Source: Firmicutes bacterium UBA1422 (lineage in GTDB: Bacteria > Bacillota > Clostridia > Peptostreptococcales > Anaerovoracaceae). Taken from it: a DNA stretch of 29,510 nt. The DNA lies in NCBI GenBank assembly GCA_002304835.1, contig DBPK01000012.1, forward strand, positions 9,688-39,197. Direction: 5' to 3'. Below, one piece after another: positions 7,696 to 15,483 of the stretch. The position numbers were made by a program, and so were the translations under genes. The notes below the pieces were generated by a model, which worked only from the letters and a program-made list of their open reading frames with translations, did not search any database and was not told where the DNA came from. Position 1 is the first letter of the stretch, and each line of letters starts with the position of its first letter.

Positions 7696-9546
7696 ATGAG
7701 CAGACTAGACATAAAGTCTCAAGACCAGGCTCAAATAGTCGTTGAAAGTCTTTATGAAGATATGGAAAGACGGGTCGCTGCAAGCCATCCGGGCCTTTGT
7801 CCCGTTGATACTGCTGCAGCATTTCTTAGGCTTTCTCATGGACAGAGTTGCGGAAAATGCACCCCATGCCGAGTGGGACTTGAACAGTTGGAAAACCTGA
7901 TAGATGATGTGCTTGACGGCGGCAAAGATGTTACGAAAAATACCATAGACGTAATAAGGACCACTGCCGAAAGCATAAGGGATAGTTCGGATTGTGCCAT
8001 AGGCTTTGAAGCTGCCAATATGGTCCTCAAAGGGCTTGATGGATTTTTAGAAGATTATATCTCTCATGTGGAAAAAGGTGTTTGCGCATCAAATATAAGA
8101 GAATATTCGGAAGCCATACCCTGTGTAGGACTTTGTCCGGCAAGAGTGGATATTCCGGGATATGTTTCTCTTGTACTGGAGGGCAGATATAAAGATGCCG
8201 TTAAGTTGATCAAAAAAGACAATCCTTTCCCGACTGCCTGTGCACTGGTGTGTGAACACCCTTGTGAGAACAGGTGCAGGAGAACAATGATAGATGCGCC
8301 TATCAATATCCGCGGGCTGAAAAGATTTGCCGTGGACAATTCCGGAAAAGTAGAACCACCCCAAAAAGCTGAGAGTACAGGCAAAAAGATTGCTGTGATA
8401 GGCGGAGGCCCCAGTGGGCTTACGGCAGCCTATTATTTGTCTTTGATGGGCCATAAAGTTAAAATATTTGAAAAAAGAAAGTTCCTGGGCGGAATGCTTA
8501 GATACGGCATACCAAGCTACAGACTTCCAAGAGAAAGACTTCAGGAAGAAATTGATATAATACTTTCTCTGGGAGTGGATGTGGAACTGGAAACAGATAT
8601 ATCTAAACCTGAAGAAGTAAAAAAACTAAAAAAAGATTATGATGCGGTTTACATAGCCGTTGGTGCCCACGCATTTCAGAGTCTTGGTATAAAAGGCGAG
8701 GATTCAAGAGGTGTTCTTTCTGCTGTTGAAATGTTAAGAGCCATAGGAGACGGAAACATGATCTCTCTGGAAGGGAAAACAGTTTCTGTAATAGGCGGAG
8801 GAAATGTGGCCATGGATGTGGCCCGGACAGCCAGAAGGCTCGGAGCAAAAGAGGTAAACATACTATACAGAAGAAGAAGAAGCGATATGACAGCTCTTAA
8901 TGAAGAGATAGAAGGAGCTATTGCCGAAGGCTGCGAAGTCGTTGAACTCAAAGCTCCTTCAAGAATAGAAACAGACAAAGACGGAAACGTGAAAGCTATA
9001 TGGGTCAAACCTCAGATACCGGGAGAACTGGATAAAAGCGGAAGACCCAGACCATGTGATTCAACGGCACCTGAAGAAAGATATGAATCTGATTTCGTGA
9101 TTTCTGCCATAGGACAAAAGATAGAGGCGGGAACCTTCGATAAACTGGGCATTGCCACAGACAGAGGCAGGGTCAGCGCCGATGAAGCATGCATAGTAAG
9201 CAAACTCAAAGGTGTATTTGCAGGCGGCGACTGTGTGACCGGTCCGGCCACAGCCATAAGATCCATAGCAGCAGGTAAGACTGCAGCTGCAAATATAGAC
9301 GAATACCTTGGATACCATCATGAAATATCAGTAGATGTTGAAGTTTCCCATGCCAAACAGGCAAACAGACCTCCTATGGGAAGGATCCAGATGAGAGAGC
9401 GTCCCTCCGCCAGCAGACGAAAGGATTTTGAAGAAATAGAGGAAGGGATGACTCTGGAAGAAGCCATGCAGGAAGCATCCAGATGTCTGCGCTGTGATCA
9501 TTTCGGAATGGGATCATTCAAAGGAGGCAGAGAACAAAAATGGTAA
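7696..9546 (+). CDS. NAD(P)H-binding iron-sulfur flavoprotein: NuoF C-terminal domain fused to a GltD/NfnB-like module
   Basis: Predicted soluble electron-transfer protein of 616 residues. Residues about 1-130 match the C-terminal [4Fe-4S] domain of NuoF/HydB (SCGKCTPCR with C52, C55, C58, and C100 in SSDC), but the FMN/NADH-binding part of NuoF is absent. Residues about 140-600 match the small subunit of glutamate synthase / NfnB: cysteine motifs at 143-147 and 182-194 (VCEHPCENRCRR), an FAD Rossmann motif GGGPSG (236-241), an NAD(P) motif GGGN (367-370), and C-terminal CLRCDH. The start ATG follows AAAGGATGTGAT. It overlaps hydA by 7 nt, so it probably passes electrons between NAD(P)H and the hydrogenase. 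Homologues occur with clostridial electron-bifurcating hydrogenase/formate dehydrogenase complexes. The exact partner and cofactor preference cannot be read from the sequence. Confidence 0.88.
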   Translation: MSRLDIKSQDQAQIVVESLYEDMERRVAASHPGLCPVDTAAAFLRLSHGQSCGKCTPCRVGLEQLENLIDDVLDGGKDVTKNTIDVIRTTAESIRDSSDCAIGFEAANMVLKGLDGFLEDYISHVEKGVCASNIREYSEAIPCVGLCPARVDIPGYVSLVLEGRYKDAVKLIKKDNPFPTACALVCEHPCENRCRRTMIDAPINIRGLKRFAVDNSGKVEPPQKAESTGKKIAVIGGGPSGLTAAYYLSLMGHKVKIFEKRKFLGGMLRYGIPSYRLPRERLQEEIDIILSLGVDVELETDISKPEEVKKLKKDYDAVYIAVGAHAFQSLGIKGEDSRGVLSAVEMLRAIGDGNMISLEGKTVSVIGGGNVAMDVARTARRLGAKEVNILYRRRRSDMTALNEEIEGAIAEGCEVVELKAPSRIETDKDGNVKAIWVKPQIPGELDKSGRPRPCDSTAPEERYESDFVISAIGQKIEAGTFDKLGIATDRGRVSADEACIVSKLKGVFAGGDCVTGPATAIRSIAAGKTAAANIDEYLGYHHEISVDVEVSHAKQANRPPMGRIQMRERPSASRRKDFEEIEEGMTLEEAMQEASRCLRCDHFGMGSFKGGREQKW

Positions 9547-11273
9547 ATTTAAAAATAGACGGGAAAAAAATATCTGTCAAAAAGGGAACGACTTTGATGG
9601 AGGCTGCCGAGAAGATAGGAATAAACATACCTCATCTCTGCTATCTTGAAGGTATAAATGATATAGGTGCCTGCAGAGTATGTGTCGTTGAGAATGCAGG
9701 AACTGATAAACTGCTGGCATCATGCAACACAATGGCTGAAGAAGGTATGGACATTTTTACCAACAGCCATAAAGTAAGAAAGGCAAGGCGGACTAATGTT
9801 GAGTTGCTCCTTTCAGAGCACGACTGCCTGTGTGCCACCTGCGTAAGAAGTGGGAACTGTGAACTTCAGACTGTCGCCAATGATCTGGGGATACTTGAAT
9901 TCCCCTATCACTGGCAGCCTGAAAGAAATAAATGGGATAAGGATTTCCCGCTGATAAGGGACGCATCAAAATGTATAAAGTGCATGAGGTGTGTACAGGT
10001 GTGTGACAAAATACAGGATCTGCATGTATGGGATGTAAACGGATCGGGACCTCACGTTACAGTGGGAGTTGCAGAAGGAAGTGACATGCAGGAGGCGGAC
10101 TGTTCTCTTTGCGGACAGTGTATAACCCATTGTCCAACGGGAGCCTTAAGGGAAAGAAACGATATCGACAAAATGTATGAAGCTTTGGAAGATCCCGAAA
10201 CAGTAACTATAGTGCAGGTGGCTCCTGCCGTAAGGGCTGCATGGGGAGAAGGAATAGGGCTTCCCAAGAATAAAGCCACCCTTGGCAGAATGGTGAACGG
10301 AATCAGAAAACTTGGATTTGACTATATCTTTGATACCAATTTCACTGCGGATCTGACTATAATGGAAGAGGGAAGCGAATTTCTTGAAAGATTCAAGAAC
10401 AAAGAAAATTACAACTGGCCCATGTTTACATCCTGTTGTCCCGGCTGGGTCCGTTTTGTTAAGACCCAGTATCCCGACATGGTGAAACAGCTTTCAACGG
10501 CAAAATCTCCTCAGCAGATGTTCGGAGCAATGATAAAGACGTATATCGCAAAACAGCTGGGAGTGGATCCGAAAAAAGTATTTTCAGTGTCTGTGATGCC
10601 CTGTACAGCCAAAAAATATGAAAGAGGCGTAAAACAGGTAAATGATTCCGGATACGGTTCGGATGTGGATATTGTTCTTACCACAAGGGAGATCAACAGA
10701 ATGATGAGAGCAAGTCATGTAAATCCCGAGACTCTCAAAAATGAAGAATTTGACGATGTATTCGGCATAGGTTCCGGAGCAGCAGTTATATTCGGTGCCA
10801 CCGGAGGGGTAATGGAGGCAGCATTAAGAAGTGCCTATTTCCTTCTCACAGGAGAAAATCCGGATCCGGATGCATTCAAGAAAGTAAGAGGCATGGAAGG
10901 CTGGAAAGAGGCTGAATTTGATGTGTCAGGAGCGACAGTACGCGTAGCTGTTGCCAGTGGCCTTGGCAATACCAGAAAACTTATCGAAGCCATAAGAGCC
11001 GGTGAAGTAAGCTATGATTTTGTGGAGATAATGGCATGTCCGGGTGGATGTGCAGGCGGAGGAGGACAGCCCATACATGAAGGTGAAGAAATGGCTGAAG
11101 ACAGAGGCAAGATCCTATATGGGCTTGACAAGGTCAATGAACTCAGATTTTCCCATGAGAATCCGGCAATCCTAAAGTCATATGAAGAGTTTCTTGAAAA
11201 ACCCCTTGGGCACAAGTCCCATAAATTGCTGCATACGGATCTTACAAAATGGGACATAGAAGTAAAGCAGTAA
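9540..11273 (+). CDS. hydA: [FeFe]-hydrogenase catalytic subunit, group A
   Basis: Produces or consumes H2. 577 residues with the full modular layout: [2Fe-2S] domain (C34, C45, C48, C62), the His-Cys3 [4Fe-4S] domain (H94, C98, C101, C107), two [4Fe-4S] ferredoxin motifs (C145-C155 and C188-C198), then the H-cluster domain. The three H-cluster signatures are intact: TSCCPGW (297-303), MPCTAKKYE (353-361) and MACPGGCAGGGGQP (498-511). SD AAAGGAGG (9520-9527) lies inside the preceding gene, and the 7-nt overlap implies coupled translation. The length and N-terminal domains match NADH-dependent, often bifurcating, HydA subunits. With fdhF in the same island it suggests a formate/H2 electron circuit. 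No maturases (hydEFG) are in the window. Confidence 0.96.
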   Translation: MVNLKIDGKKISVKKGTTLMEAAEKIGINIPHLCYLEGINDIGACRVCVVENAGTDKLLASCNTMAEEGMDIFTNSHKVRKARRTNVELLLSEHDCLCATCVRSGNCELQTVANDLGILEFPYHWQPERNKWDKDFPLIRDASKCIKCMRCVQVCDKIQDLHVWDVNGSGPHVTVGVAEGSDMQEADCSLCGQCITHCPTGALRERNDIDKMYEALEDPETVTIVQVAPAVRAAWGEGIGLPKNKATLGRMVNGIRKLGFDYIFDTNFTADLTIMEEGSEFLERFKNKENYNWPMFTSCCPGWVRFVKTQYPDMVKQLSTAKSPQQMFGAMIKTYIAKQLGVDPKKVFSVSVMPCTAKKYERGVKQVNDSGYGSDVDIVLTTREINRMMRASHVNPETLKNEEFDDVFGIGSGAAVIFGATGGVMEAALRSAYFLLTGENPDPDAFKKVRGMEGWKEAEFDVSGATVRVAVASGLGNTRKLIEAIRAGEVSYDFVEIMACPGGCAGGGGQPIHEGEEMAEDRGKILYGLDKVNELRFSHENPAILKSYEEFLEKPLGHKSHKLLHTDLTKWDIEVKQ

Positions 11274-11293
11274 ATAAATCAATTGGATCACAT

Positions 11294-11325
11294 AAAAACC
11301 GCCCTTTCAAAAGGGCGGTTTTTTT
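11294..11325 (+). terminator. Rho-independent terminator of the hydrogenase operon
   Basis: The stem CCGCCCTTT (11299-11307) with AAAGGGCGG (11310-11318) is flanked by A and T tracts that extend the pairing, and ends in seven T's (11319-11325). It lies about 20 nt after the hydA stop codon. Confidence 0.95.
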
Positions 11326-11345
11326 GATATGGATGACTTTCTTTG

Positions 11346-11374
11346 TTGACAGACGAAAGGATTACTGCTAAAGT
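11346..11374 (+). promoter_or_regulatory. Promoter of the GPH transporter gene, predicted leaderless
   Basis: TTGACA (11346-11351), a 17-nt spacer and TAAAGT (11369-11374) are seen. The predicted +1, seven bases after the -10 box, is 11381, which is the A of the ATG. No ribosome binding site lies close to the ATG. Confidence 0.6.
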
Positions 11375-11380
11375 AGAAAC

Positions 11381-12799
11381 ATGAGACTATCTGTCAAGAC
11401 AAAAGCCGGATATGCCGTAGCAGGCATAGGGGACGCAGCATCATATACATTCATAGGAACATATTTGCTGTTTTTTCTTACTACGGTGGTGGGCATGGAC
11501 CCGGTGATGGCCGGCACAGTGTCCGCCATCGGAGCATTTTGGGATACCCTTTGGAGCCCTGTTATGGGCTTCATTTCTGACCGCAGTTATACCAGATGGG
11601 GCAGAAGGATACCTTTCATTTTCGTTGCTGCTTTTCCTCTGGCAGCCGCCAATTGTTTTCTTTTTATGACAGTTGATGCAGGTGAAACTTTCAGGTTCGT
11701 CTATTACACAGCGATGGTCATCATTTTCTGGACCGCATTCTGTGCTTTTTTTAATCCCTATCTTGCGCTGGGAGCAGAAGTGACGGATGATTATCACGAG
11801 AGGACTTCTCTTAGGGGATTTACAAGCATAATGAACATGGTCGGAATGATGGTGGGAATGGTGTTGCCAACGGTCATTGTGGATGCCCTTTGCAATGTGG
11901 GTGCTTCTATTGGCTGCGCATGGCAGACAACAGGAGCGATCATTGGACTTATTTCCTTCGTGTCACTTATGGTTACGGTTTTTACACTGAAGACAAAAGA
12001 AAAGGGCTTTAAGGCGGCACCCAGAAAAAAGGGTAAGAGGTATTTGATCACCGGAATAAAGATGATGATCAAGGAGTATAAAGAAATAATCATGCTCAAG
12101 CCTTTGCAGAAATTGATATTTGTAGCACTTGTCTTTCTTTGTGCAAACACCATTATTGCCTCTGACAGGATATACTTTCTCACATATAATCTGGAATTTT
12201 CCCCAATGCAGATAACCATCGTGCTTTCGGCTACCATGCTGATGAGCATGGCTATTACCCCAGCAGTTATAAGACTCAGCAGGAGATCCGATAAAAGAAG
12301 CACATTTATCGGCCTGATGTTTTTTTCATCCCTATGTGTTTTTGCAGCTAAATTCTTTGGGATAGATTCCATGGCTGAAATGCTAGTTTTGGTATTTGTT
12401 TTTGCATGGGGCAATACTGTTTACTGGCAGCTTATGCCCTCAATGATTTATGATGTATGTGAGGTGGATGAGCTATATTCCGGGAAAAGAAGAGAAGGAG
12501 CCATATCATCACTTCTCAGCCTTTCGGAAGCCTTTTCCGGGGCTGTCAGCATGCAGGTCATGGGATTCATCTTGGGATATGTGGGATTTGACGGAGAAAC
12601 AGCTACCCAGGGAGAATCGGCTCTTTCGTGGATAGAAAGTCTTCTTACATCTGTACCCGGGGCACTTATGGCTGTATCTGCACTGCTTATGCTACTTTAT
12701 CCGGTGACAAAAGAGAAATTCGACGAAATAATGAAGGCTCTCGAAAAAAGAAGATCAGGGGTCAAGCTGGATAGATCTGATTATCCCATAAAAAAATGA
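11381..12799 (+). CDS. MFS transporter, glycoside-pentoside-hexuronide (GPH) symporter family
   Basis: Integral membrane symporter of 472 residues, about twelve hydrophobic segments. The N-terminal layout is typical of MelB-like GPH proteins: AGYAVAGIGDAASYTFIGTYLLFFLTTVVG, then the signature SPVMGFISDRSYTRWGRRIPFI (about 58-79). Cytoplasmic loop and C-terminal tail are basic. GPH members move sugars, glycosides or uronides with Na+ or H+; the substrate cannot be assigned here. It is monocistronic, between the terminator of the hydrogenase operon and a weak terminator before yedF. Nothing in the sequence links it to selenium or formate apart from location. Start ATG 11381 matches the family N-terminus, although there is no ribosome binding site. 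Confidence 0.88.
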   Translation: MRLSVKTKAGYAVAGIGDAASYTFIGTYLLFFLTTVVGMDPVMAGTVSAIGAFWDTLWSPVMGFISDRSYTRWGRRIPFIFVAAFPLAAANCFLFMTVDAGETFRFVYYTAMVIIFWTAFCAFFNPYLALGAEVTDDYHERTSLRGFTSIMNMVGMMVGMVLPTVIVDALCNVGASIGCAWQTTGAIIGLISFVSLMVTVFTLKTKEKGFKAAPRKKGKRYLITGIKMMIKEYKEIIMLKPLQKLIFVALVFLCANTIIASDRIYFLTYNLEFSPMQITIVLSATMLMSMAITPAVIRLSRRSDKRSTFIGLMFFSSLCVFAAKFFGIDSMAEMLVLVFVFAWGNTVYWQLMPSMIYDVCEVDELYSGKRREGAISSLLSLSEAFSGAVSMQVMGFILGYVGFDGETATQGESALSWIESLLTSVPGALMAVSALLMLLYPVTKEKFDEIMKALEKRRSGVKLDRSDYPIKK

Positions 12800-12872
12800 G
12801 GACCTTATAAAAACACTTTCATATCATTACGGCATCTGCTGTTCTTCATATATCCTTTGAATGGAAACTAAA

Positions 12873-12921
12873 AATCAATAGTAATTATTGATTATACAAA
12901 AAAAAGAAGCGGCCATATAAT
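12873..12921 (+). promoter_or_regulatory. Possible yedF promoter with an upstream 8-bp inverted repeat
   Basis: TATACA (12893-12898), a 17-nt spacer and a perfect TATAAT (12916-12921) predict a start near 12928. An inverted repeat with arms AATCAATA (12873-12880) and TATTGATT (12886-12893), spacer GTAAT, abuts the -35 box and is centred near -45. This matches the geometry at the hydrogenase promoter, although the sequences differ. Confidence 0.5.
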
Positions 12922-12924
12922 TTC

Positions 12925-12948
12925 AGTAGATGATGATCTGCTTTTTTT
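12925..12948 (+). terminator. Weak terminator or leader hairpin before yedF
   Basis: A 7-bp stem AGTAGAT (12925-12931) with ATCTGCT (12936-12942), loop GATG, is followed by a T7 run (12942-12948). It may end the transporter transcript, 126 nt upstream. It also overlaps the start predicted for the yedF promoter, so it could act in the yedF leader. Confidence 0.5.
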
Positions 12949-12980
12949 ATTAATAATTATTTGAAAGATGAGAGGTTTAT

Positions 12981-13589
12981 ATGATAATAGATGTTAAAGG
13001 GGAGGTTTGTCCTGTACCTGTTATCAAAGCCAAGAAGGCTTTGAAAGAAATGCCCTTTGGTACTTTGGAGGTGCTGACGGACAGTGATGTTGCAGTCAAA
13101 AACCTGGAGAAAATGGCAAGAACAGAAAACTGCCTGTTTTCATTCAAAGAAGAAGAGAACATTTTTCATGTTTTCATAAAAAAAGAAGGAAAAGAAAACG
13201 CCGGGCAGTTAAAAGAAGAAGATGAAAAGAGTCACGAAGAACATGTTGTGAAAGGGCCAAAAGTAGTAGCCATAGCATCTGACAGGATGGGGAGCGGCGA
13301 TAGGAAACTGGGCAAGATCCTTATAAAAGGGTTTATTTTTGCTCTCACCCAAATGGATGAACTGCCGGCATCGGTGCTTTTTTACAACAGCGGGGCACAT
13401 CTTACCGTTGAGGGGTCCTCTTCTATAGATGATATCAAAACCCTTGAAGCCGCCGGGGCAGAGATACTTACCTGCGGAACATGTCTTGATCATTACGGTA
13501 TAGCTGATAAATTAGAGGTGGGATCTGTCACCAACATGTATGAGATAGTTGATAGAATGTCAAAAGCACAAAGCATTATTAGACCGTAA
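12981..13589 (+). CDS. yedF: Sulfurtransferase-like selenium metabolism protein YedF
   Basis: 202 residues. The N-terminal TusA-like domain (about 1-72) has the catalytic motif CPVP with Cys10 (VKGEVCPVPVIKAKKAL). A charged linker leads to a DsrE-like C-terminal domain (about 90-200) with a CGTCLDHYG motif. YedF is a known marker of organisms that use SelD, and is thought to carry selenium or sulfur as a persulfide-like adduct; the exact reaction is not proven. The ATG at 12981 follows GAGAGG at 12970-12975. DUF3343 follows 17 nt later in the same direction, and a Csd-like gene converges on the pair; the three often occur together in selenium-using genomes. Confidence 0.93.
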   Translation: MIIDVKGEVCPVPVIKAKKALKEMPFGTLEVLTDSDVAVKNLEKMARTENCLFSFKEEENIFHVFIKKEGKENAGQLKEEDEKSHEEHVVKGPKVVAIASDRMGSGDRKLGKILIKGFIFALTQMDELPASVLFYNSGAHLTVEGSSSIDDIKTLEAAGAEILTCGTCLDHYGIADKLEVGSVTNMYEIVDRMSKAQSIIRP

Positions 13590-13606
13590 GCAGGGGATGG
13601 GAACAA

Positions 13607-13900
13607 ATGAAAGAAGAAACGGCCAAAACCAAAAATTTGCATGATACCGCAAAAACTTCAGAAAGGCAAAAAACTATTTGGATGGTGGTGACTTTTGACA
13701 ACACCTTCAAAGCCTCAAAAGCCGCGAAATTACTTGGAGAAGAAGGGTTTGAAGGAGGGCTTATTCCTGTTCCCAGAGAGATAAAAGCCAGCTGTGGAAC
13801 TGCCTGGCGCGGCGGTAAAAATGATAAAGCTAAAGTGGCAGACACCCTGAACAAAAACAAAATCGAATATGAGAATATTTATGAAGTTGCTTTCTACTGA
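13607..13900 (+). CDS. DUF3343 domain protein, selenium-associated small protein
   Basis: 97-residue protein. After a variable, lysine-rich N-terminal tail of about 22 residues, the DUF3343 core (WMVVTFDNTFKASKAAKLLGEEGFEGGLIPVPREIKASCGTAWRGG) contains the conserved PVPREI-ASCG stretch with one cysteine. The start ATG follows AGGGGATGGG. It lies 17 nt after yedF. The family is commonly beside yedF, selD or Csd-like genes and is probably a putative Se/S binding partner; no activity is established. Its stop codon (13898-13900) overlaps the 3' end of the opposite-strand csd gene by 7 nt, with no terminator between. Confidence 0.88.
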   Translation: MKEETAKTKNLHDTAKTSERQKTIWMVVTFDNTFKASKAAKLLGEEGFEGGLIPVPREIKASCGTAWRGGKNDKAKVADTLNKNKIEYENIYEVAFY

Positions 13901-15051
13901 TGTTTTTTGGCGATCTCATTTATGGCTGATATGGCAGTATCAACCTCTTTTTCAGTGTTAAAAAGACCTATCGAAAAACGTACAGTACCCAGCGGGTATG
14001 TACCGAGAGTCATATGGCTCATGGGGGAACAATGCAGGCCGCATCTTGTTATGATCCCATGATCCTTTTCCAGCAAATAAGCTGCGTTACTGTTATCTAT
14101 ACCATTAAAACTTACCGAGATAACTGAACATCGCATATCCATGCCTTTGATCCCCGAAAGACTGACATGGGGCATTTCCATTATCCCGCTTATGAATTTT
14201 TCAGTAAGTTTCTTTTTTTTTGCATTTATTTCGTTTATACCCAGACTTTCTATATATTCAAGAGAATGGGCAAGGCCGATTATACCGGGGAGGTTAAGGG
14301 TTCCGGTCTCAAATTTGTCCGGCATGAAGGAAGGCATTTCAAAATTGTCGGAAAGGCTGCCGGTGCCGCCTTCTATGATAGTATCAAGTTCAGAAGCAAA
14401 TCCTGGGGAAAGGAGTACCGCACCGATCCCCTGAGGACCGAGAAGTCCTTTGTGTCCCGGAAGTACAAGAGCGTCTATATTATTATTTTTCATATGAATG
14501 ATTTCGCTGCCTGCTGTTTGAGCTGCATCCAAAGCGAAAAAAACACCATGTTTCTTGCATATAAGAGAAATTTTATCTATGGGCATCATACTGCCGCTGA
14601 CATTGGATGCGTGGGTAAGAAGCACCAGTTTTGTCTTTTTGCAGATCAAAGCTTCAATTGCGGACGGATCAAGACGGCCGTCCTGGCTGCAGTTGGCCAC
14701 ATCCCAGATAATGCCTTTGTTTTTCATGGCAGTCACAGGCCTGGCCACGGAGTTATGTTCCATGGAAGATGTTATAATGTGATCTCCGGGCTTAAGGATA
14801 CCTTTTATAATCAGATTCAGCCCAAAAGTAGCCCCGGAGCAGAAAATAACATTTTGGGGCAGATCAAAACCAAAAATAGAGCACATCCGTTCCTTTGTTT
14901 CGATGATGGTGCCTTGAAGTTGATAAGACCTTTCATAACTGCCCCGGCAAATGTTGAAACCGTTGTTATCGATATGTTCGCCCATGGCTTTCCCAAGACC
15001 GGGAGCTTTTGGGAACGAAGTCGCACTGTTATCAAAGTATATAAAGTCCAT
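13894..15051 (-). CDS. Cysteine desulfurase family protein / putative selenocysteine lyase
   Basis: Aminotransferase class V, PLP enzyme of 385 residues. The start (MDFIYFDNSATSFPKAPGLG) is typical of the Csd group that occurs with selenium genes in Clostridia and Enterococcus. The PLP-binding lysine is in LVLPGHKGLLGPQG (about residues 194-207), and the conserved cysteine is in CGLHCSPMSH near the C-terminus (about 337-346), so catalytic parts are present. It would release S or Se from cysteine or selenocysteine for YedF/SelD; which substrate it prefers is not readable. An AAAGGAGG at 15094-15101 is too far upstream (about 43 nt) to be the ribosome binding site, and no better one is near the ATG. 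Its 3' end overlaps DUF3343. Confidence 0.92.
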   Translation of the reverse strand: MDFIYFDNSATSFPKAPGLGKAMGEHIDNNGFNICRGSYERSYQLQGTIIETKERMCSIFGFDLPQNVIFCSGATFGLNLIIKGILKPGDHIITSSMEHNSVARPVTAMKNKGIIWDVANCSQDGRLDPSAIEALICKKTKLVLLTHASNVSGSMMPIDKISLICKKHGVFFALDAAQTAGSEIIHMKNNNIDALVLPGHKGLLGPQGIGAVLLSPGFASELDTIIEGGTGSLSDNFEMPSFMPDKFETGTLNLPGIIGLAHSLEYIESLGINEINAKKKKLTEKFISGIMEMPHVSLSGIKGMDMRCSVISVSFNGIDNSNAAYLLEKDHGIITRCGLHCSPMSHMTLGTYPLGTVRFSIGLFNTEKEVDTAISAINEIAKKHQ

Positions 15052-15103
15052 TTTTTTTCTGAAAAGCGTTTCTTTGGAGCCTTGCTTTTCAGCCTCCTTT
15101 ATT

Positions 15104-15133
15104 ATTATAGTATATTGTAAGGCATGGATTCAA
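15104..15133 (-). promoter_or_regulatory. Promoter of the cysteine desulfurase-like gene
   Basis: On the minus strand, TTGAAT (15128-15133) is separated by 18 nt from TATAAT (15104-15109). The predicted start near 15097 gives a 46-nt leader to the ATG at 15051. It diverges from the focA promoter. Confidence 0.6.
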
Positions 15134-15216
15134 ATAGATAATATGAATAGGAATGATGCAACTATATACTTATATTTCATATATAAAATGATGTATGTAT
15201 CGTTTTGAAAAACGTA

Positions 15217-15245
15217 TTGACAATTTATATCATACTAAATATACT
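15217..15245 (+). promoter_or_regulatory. Strong promoter of focA
   Basis: A consensus TTGACA (15217-15222), 17-nt spacer and TATACT (15240-15245) predict a start near 15252. The 324 bases between csd and focA (15052-15375) hold only this promoter, the csd promoter and the structured focA leader; I see no gene there. Confidence 0.85.
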
Positions 15246-15264
15246 ATCTATGACAATGCATTTT

Positions 15265-15363
15265 TCGGATAGCTATATCCGATATAAAAGTTATTTTAAA
15301 CAAAAAAAGGAAGGAGTGTACGAGCGGTTTGATACCGTTTATTTTTGGGTTGAGCTCTCGTAC
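15265..15363 (+). promoter_or_regulatory. Structured leader of focA with two inverted repeats
   Basis: The leader of about 124 nt contains a 7-bp inverted repeat, TCGGATA (15265-15271) with TATCCGA (15276-15282), right after the predicted +1. A second hairpin, GTACGAG (15318-15324) with CTCGTAC (15357-15363), has a small inner stem CGGT/ACCG (15325-15328, 15334-15337). The only good SD, GGAAGGAG (15309-15316), is 59 nt before the ATG, but folding the second hairpin would bring it to about 13 nt away. I do not recognise a known riboswitch. Confidence 0.5.
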
Positions 15364-15375
15364 GAAAATTCAAAA

Positions 15376-15483
15376 ATGGCACCATTAGAACCAACGGAAA
15401 AACTGGAGACTGCACCTAAGGCAGCAGCACCCAAACCCAGTAACAGCATGGCACCATTAAAACCGGCAGAAATACTGGATGCG
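15376..15483 (+). repeat. Imperfect direct repeat in the 5' end of focA
   Basis: Bases 15376-15411 and 15448-15483 match at 28 of 36 positions, with the first 12 identical. The offset is 72 nt, a multiple of three, so the duplication keeps the frame and doubles the N-terminal segment of FocA. Confidence 0.75.

Noticed and set aside
14167..15120. A long open frame of 317 codons on the plus strand
   Set aside because: It is antisense to the well-conserved Csd-like gene, has no recognisable family and no clear ribosome binding site.
15205..15375. FocA extended upstream to 15205
   Set aside because: The frame would begin before the promoter boxes, and the extra residues do not match FNT proteins.
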